Under the pieces are notes generated by a model. It saw nothing but the letters and a program-made list of their open reading frames with translations. It had not been told where the DNA came from and ran no database searches. A stretch of 33,585 nucleotides of DNA from Bacteroidota bacterium (GTDB lineage: Bacteria > Bacteroidota > Bacteroidia > Bacteroidales > JAAUTT01): assembly GCA_020048915.1 (NCBI GenBank), contig JAIFLU010000153.1, positions 1 through 33,585 of the forward strand, read 5' to 3'. This document shows positions 31,059-33,585 of the stretch, piece after piece. The stretch's first letter is position 1, and each line of letters starts with the position of its first letter. The translations under genes and the position numbers were made by a program.

Positions 31059-32444
31059 CTATTGTTTATAACAAAGGGCATCGTTTAATGCTATTATCGC
31101 TTTATGATAGTTCTCCCTATTAATCACAAACTGCATATTCACCTGTCGCATCGATTGAGAAAAACAAACAATATTCACATTATTATCCGATAAAGCCTTG
31201 GCTGCTTTATATAAAAACCCAGGCTTCGCAATGTTGGTCCCCATTGCACAAACCATTGCTACGGGTTTTACAACTACCTCAAAAAAGCTTGTTTTTAACT
31301 CCTCAATTAAAGCTTGCCCCTTTTTGTTATCCCAAATAATACATGTAATGCAATTGGCATTAGTCGCTTTCAAAATATAGCTAATATCGTACTTTTTGTA
31401 CACCTGCATTAAACCCAAGTCAAAGCCCGATTCCCCTACCATCATTGGGTCATGAACCTCAATTGCTATAACTTTATCGGTTCCTGAAACTATTTCGATT
31501 TTCGATTCCGGGCTTACATAATCTTTCGATATAAGGGTACCCGGATGTTCCGGCTCAAACGTATTTTTTATACGAATATTAATATTGGCCATCTCCAAAG
31601 GTTTTGCAGCTTTTGGGTGAATAGCCTCCATACCTATATCGGCAAGTTGATCAGCTACTAAGAAATTAGTATGTCCAACCGGTATCGATTTTTCAATTCC
31701 CACCACTTTAGGATCTGCCGAAGAAAGATGAAATTCTTTATGGATAATTGCTTCGTCAGCTTTAATATCTACAGCTATTTTGCAGAAAGTAACCTCAGAA
31801 TACCCCCGGTCGAACTGGCGCATAATCCCTTCTGTCCCCTTTGTGTAACCAGTAGCAACTACAATTGTTTTAGAAAAATCAATGCCCTGAAATTCTTTGT
31901 GAATTCGTTCATCGATAGTCAATGGTTCCGAATCGTCAAAACCGCACAAATCAACTAAAGTAGCATGAATGCCATGATTATTCAGGATATTTACAGAATT
32001 AAAAGCTGAATGTGCCTCTCCTATGGAAGACAATATTTCTCGGGCTGCCAAATAAATATTCTGATTATCGACATAACCCGAAGCTAACACCTGAGCCATA
32101 CTGCTTAAGTAGTTTTTGGCTCTTTCAATCCTGCTTTTTATGAACTCATCTGCTAATCCAATATCAAGTTTTATATTGGCGTATACTCTATTCAGTTCCA
32201 AAAGCTTTTTTAAAAGCTCATCCAAAGAAGTTTTATAGTCTCCCTTATTCAAAAATTTAACATAAACTCCGGGCTCGCCTGTTTTTTTATGTTCTAAAAG
32301 CCAGTTTGTAACATTGTTATATGCCGAAACTACAAAAATGCGGCTATACATTTCATCCGGGTTACGCTTGCCTACTATTATATTCTGAAGTACATCCTGA
32401 AAAGCTGACATGGAAGTACCACCAATTTTTTCAACAGTTACCAT
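31059..32444 (-). CDS. Aspartate kinase, ectoine-cluster type (Ask_Ect-like)
   Basis: A 461-residue cytoplasmic kinase that phosphorylates L-aspartate with ATP, the first step of the aspartate pathway. The ATP/aspartate motif KIGGTS is at residues 6-11. The sequence follows the specialised aspartokinase found in ectoine gene clusters, recognisable by RIFVVSAYNNVTNWLLEHKKTGEPG, GEAHSAFNSV, FDRGYSEVTF, AIIHKEFHLSSADPK, VADQLADIGMEAIHPKAAK and the late SQSMRQVNMQFVINRENYHKAI. The C-terminal about 130 residues are the regulatory ACT region. That enzyme type is reported to be less sensitive to feedback by lysine and threonine (family knowledge). No ectABC genes occur in the window, and the flanking genes are unrelated, so its role here is open: osmolyte synthesis encoded elsewhere, or the general aspartate pathway. 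It is a single-gene unit with its own terminator. Confidence 0.87.
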   Translation of the reverse strand: MVTVEKIGGTSMSAFQDVLQNIIVGKRNPDEMYSRIFVVSAYNNVTNWLLEHKKTGEPGVYVKFLNKGDYKTSLDELLKKLLELNRVYANIKLDIGLADEFIKSRIERAKNYLSSMAQVLASGYVDNQNIYLAAREILSSIGEAHSAFNSVNILNNHGIHATLVDLCGFDDSEPLTIDERIHKEFQGIDFSKTIVVATGYTKGTEGIMRQFDRGYSEVTFCKIAVDIKADEAIIHKEFHLSSADPKVVGIEKSIPVGHTNFLVADQLADIGMEAIHPKAAKPLEMANINIRIKNTFEPEHPGTLISKDYVSPESKIEIVSGTDKVIAIEVHDPMMVGESGFDLGLMQVYKKYDISYILKATNANCITCIIWDNKKGQALIEELKTSFFEVVVKPVAMVCAMGTNIAKPGFLYKAAKALSDNNVNIVCFSQSMRQVNMQFVINRENYHKAIIALNDALCYKQ

Positions 32445-32694
32445 ATAAAGGTTTTTTATGTTCTACAACAGCGTGCAAAGAAATTATATTTTACGGATAA
32501 TTAAAAGCCAAAGCGAAAAAAAAGAATGATACATCTCATAATACTCAATAAACAGTACTTTTTAAAAACAGAGACTAATAAGGTTTATAATCTATTGATA
32601 ATTTTCATATTTATCTTATTATATTTAGTCTTACTTTATTTTTAGTATTTTCTCGAACCAAAGGCTATTTAATAATGATATTATACTACCACTT

Positions 32695-33585
32695 ATGAAT
32701 CGTAAAGACCAGCTCAAACAAATAGAAAACCCCGAAACAATTTGGGACATAGCGGTTATTGGAGGAGGTGCTACGGGATTAGGAGTAGCATTAGACGCTG
32801 CACTTCGAGGATTAAAAGTAGTATTATTTGAAGCTTCTGATCTTGCCAAAGGAACATCAAGCAGGAGTACCAAATTAGTTCATGGAGGGGTTCGTTATTT
32901 GGCAAAAGGTGATGTTGGACTGGTTCTCGAAGCCCTTTACGAAAGAGGTTTATTGATGAAAAATGCACCTCATTTAGTGAAAAATCAATCATTTATTATC
33001 CCGGCATATTCCTGGTGGGAAGGTCCGTTCTATTTTATTGGATTATTTCTATACGACTTACTTGCAGGAAGTTTAAGTTTTGGCCGTTCTAAATATTTTA
33101 ATGCCAAAAATGTAATTAAAAAAATAGAAACACTTAATCCAAAGAATATTAAAGGTGGAATATTATACCACGATGGCCAGTTTGATGATTCACGACTGGC
33201 AATTAATCTTGCCCAATCGTGCACCGAAAATGGAGGATGCATCCTGAATTATATGAAGGTTGATTCTCTTCAAAAAGACGCAGACAATAAAATTACAGGG
33301 TTAAAGGTGGAAGATGTTGAAAATAAAAAAAGCTATACAATCCGAGCAAAATCTATTGTAAACGCCACTGGCGTATTTGTCGATTCTATATTAAAAATGG
33401 ATAATCCGCTCTCTAAAAATACAGTACGACCCAGCCAGGGAGTGCACATTGTGCTCGATAAAAAATTCCTTCCCGGAGATGTTTCCTTAATGATTCCCAA
33501 AACCGATGACGGTCGCGTACTTTTTGCAATTCCCTGGCATAATAAGGTGGTTATCGGAACAACAGATACCTTAATAAACACTATT
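32695..33585 (+). CDS. glpD: Glycerol-3-phosphate dehydrogenase, 3'-truncated by the window end
   Basis: The first 297 residues of an FAD-dependent glycerol-3-phosphate dehydrogenase (GlpD/GlpA family), which oxidises glycerol-3-phosphate to dihydroxyacetone phosphate at the inner face of the membrane and passes electrons to quinone. The frame opens at 32695 with MNRKDQLKQIENPETIWD and stays open to the window edge, so there is no stop. The FAD fold is AVIGGGATGLG (Gly23, Gly25, Gly28), followed by the family signature LAKGTSSRSTKLVHGGVRYL. Further matches are YHDGQFDDSRL, IVNATGVFVDS, SQGVHIVLDKKFLP and the ending FAIPWHNKVVIGTTDT. The full protein is normally 500-550 residues. The upstream gap (32445-32694) contains no clear -7 box. 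The gene is divergent from the aspartokinase gene. Confidence 0.9.
   Translation, partial: MNRKDQLKQIENPETIWDIAVIGGGATGLGVALDAALRGLKVVLFEASDLAKGTSSRSTKLVHGGVRYLAKGDVGLVLEALYERGLLMKNAPHLVKNQSFIIPAYSWWEGPFYFIGLFLYDLLAGSLSFGRSKYFNAKNVIKKIETLNPKNIKGGILYHDGQFDDSRLAINLAQSCTENGGCILNYMKVDSLQKDADNKITGLKVEDVENKKSYTIRAKSIVNATGVFVDSILKMDNPLSKNTVRPSQGVHIVLDKKFLPGDVSLMIPKTDDGRVLFAIPWHNKVVIGTTDTLINTI

Overview
The window looks like a chromosomal segment of a member of the Bacteroidota, probably an environmental Bacteroidales/Marinilabiliales-type organism (an inference, not a proof). The reasons are: two proteins end in type IX secretion (T9SS) sorting domains; start codons mostly lack Shine-Dalgarno sequences; several upstream regions carry the Bacteroidota -7 promoter box TAnnTTTG; many signal peptides end in ...AQ; and secreted FAD enzymes sit beside glycoside hydrolases. 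The base composition is moderately AT-rich. I saw no rRNA or tRNA gene, CRISPR array or intact insertion sequence.

Layout. 1-2016: two related secreted Ig-like proteins of unknown role on the minus strand. 2565-5904: a compact plus-strand operon for an Nfn-like flavin/iron-sulfur oxidoreductase (FNR-like small subunit and GltD-like large subunit), followed by a dihydroorotate-dehydrogenase-like protein. 6008-6886: an EamA-type exporter. 7024-18735: a plus-strand block that looks like a catabolic island. It holds three exported FAD-dependent oxidoreductases, a dicarboxylate/acidic-amino-acid:cation symporter, a GH50-like glycoside hydrolase and a DUF5060-type clan GH-A hydrolase. No SusC/SusD pair is present. 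A 124-bp MITE-like element with perfect 18-bp terminal inverted repeats and a 10-bp target duplication sits immediately upstream of the last gene.

18860-28497: a small membrane protein; a 1403-residue surface protein made of 14 tandem repeats of about 73 residues with a T9SS tail; a U32-family protein; a divergently transcribed SpoU/TrmH RNA methyltransferase; and a PKD-repeat T9SS protein that converges on the methyltransferase at a shared terminator. 28749-30624: an outer-membrane-barrel-like protein and a lipoprotein S41 peptidase, tightly coupled. 30813-30986: a promoter-to-terminator unit with no ORF that is strikingly poor in cytosine, a candidate small RNA. 31059-32444: an aspartokinase of the type normally found in ectoine clusters. 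32695-end: the 5' part of a glycerol-3-phosphate dehydrogenase gene cut by the window edge.

How the parts may work together. The 7-18.7 kb block probably acts outside the cytoplasm on a polysaccharide or glycoside. The two hydrolases would cleave it, the FAD enzymes would oxidise a released sugar or aglycone, and the symporter could import an acidic product. This is inferred from gene adjacency and signal peptides only. Two predicted start codons (U32 protein and S41 peptidase) were moved downstream of the longest open frame on context.
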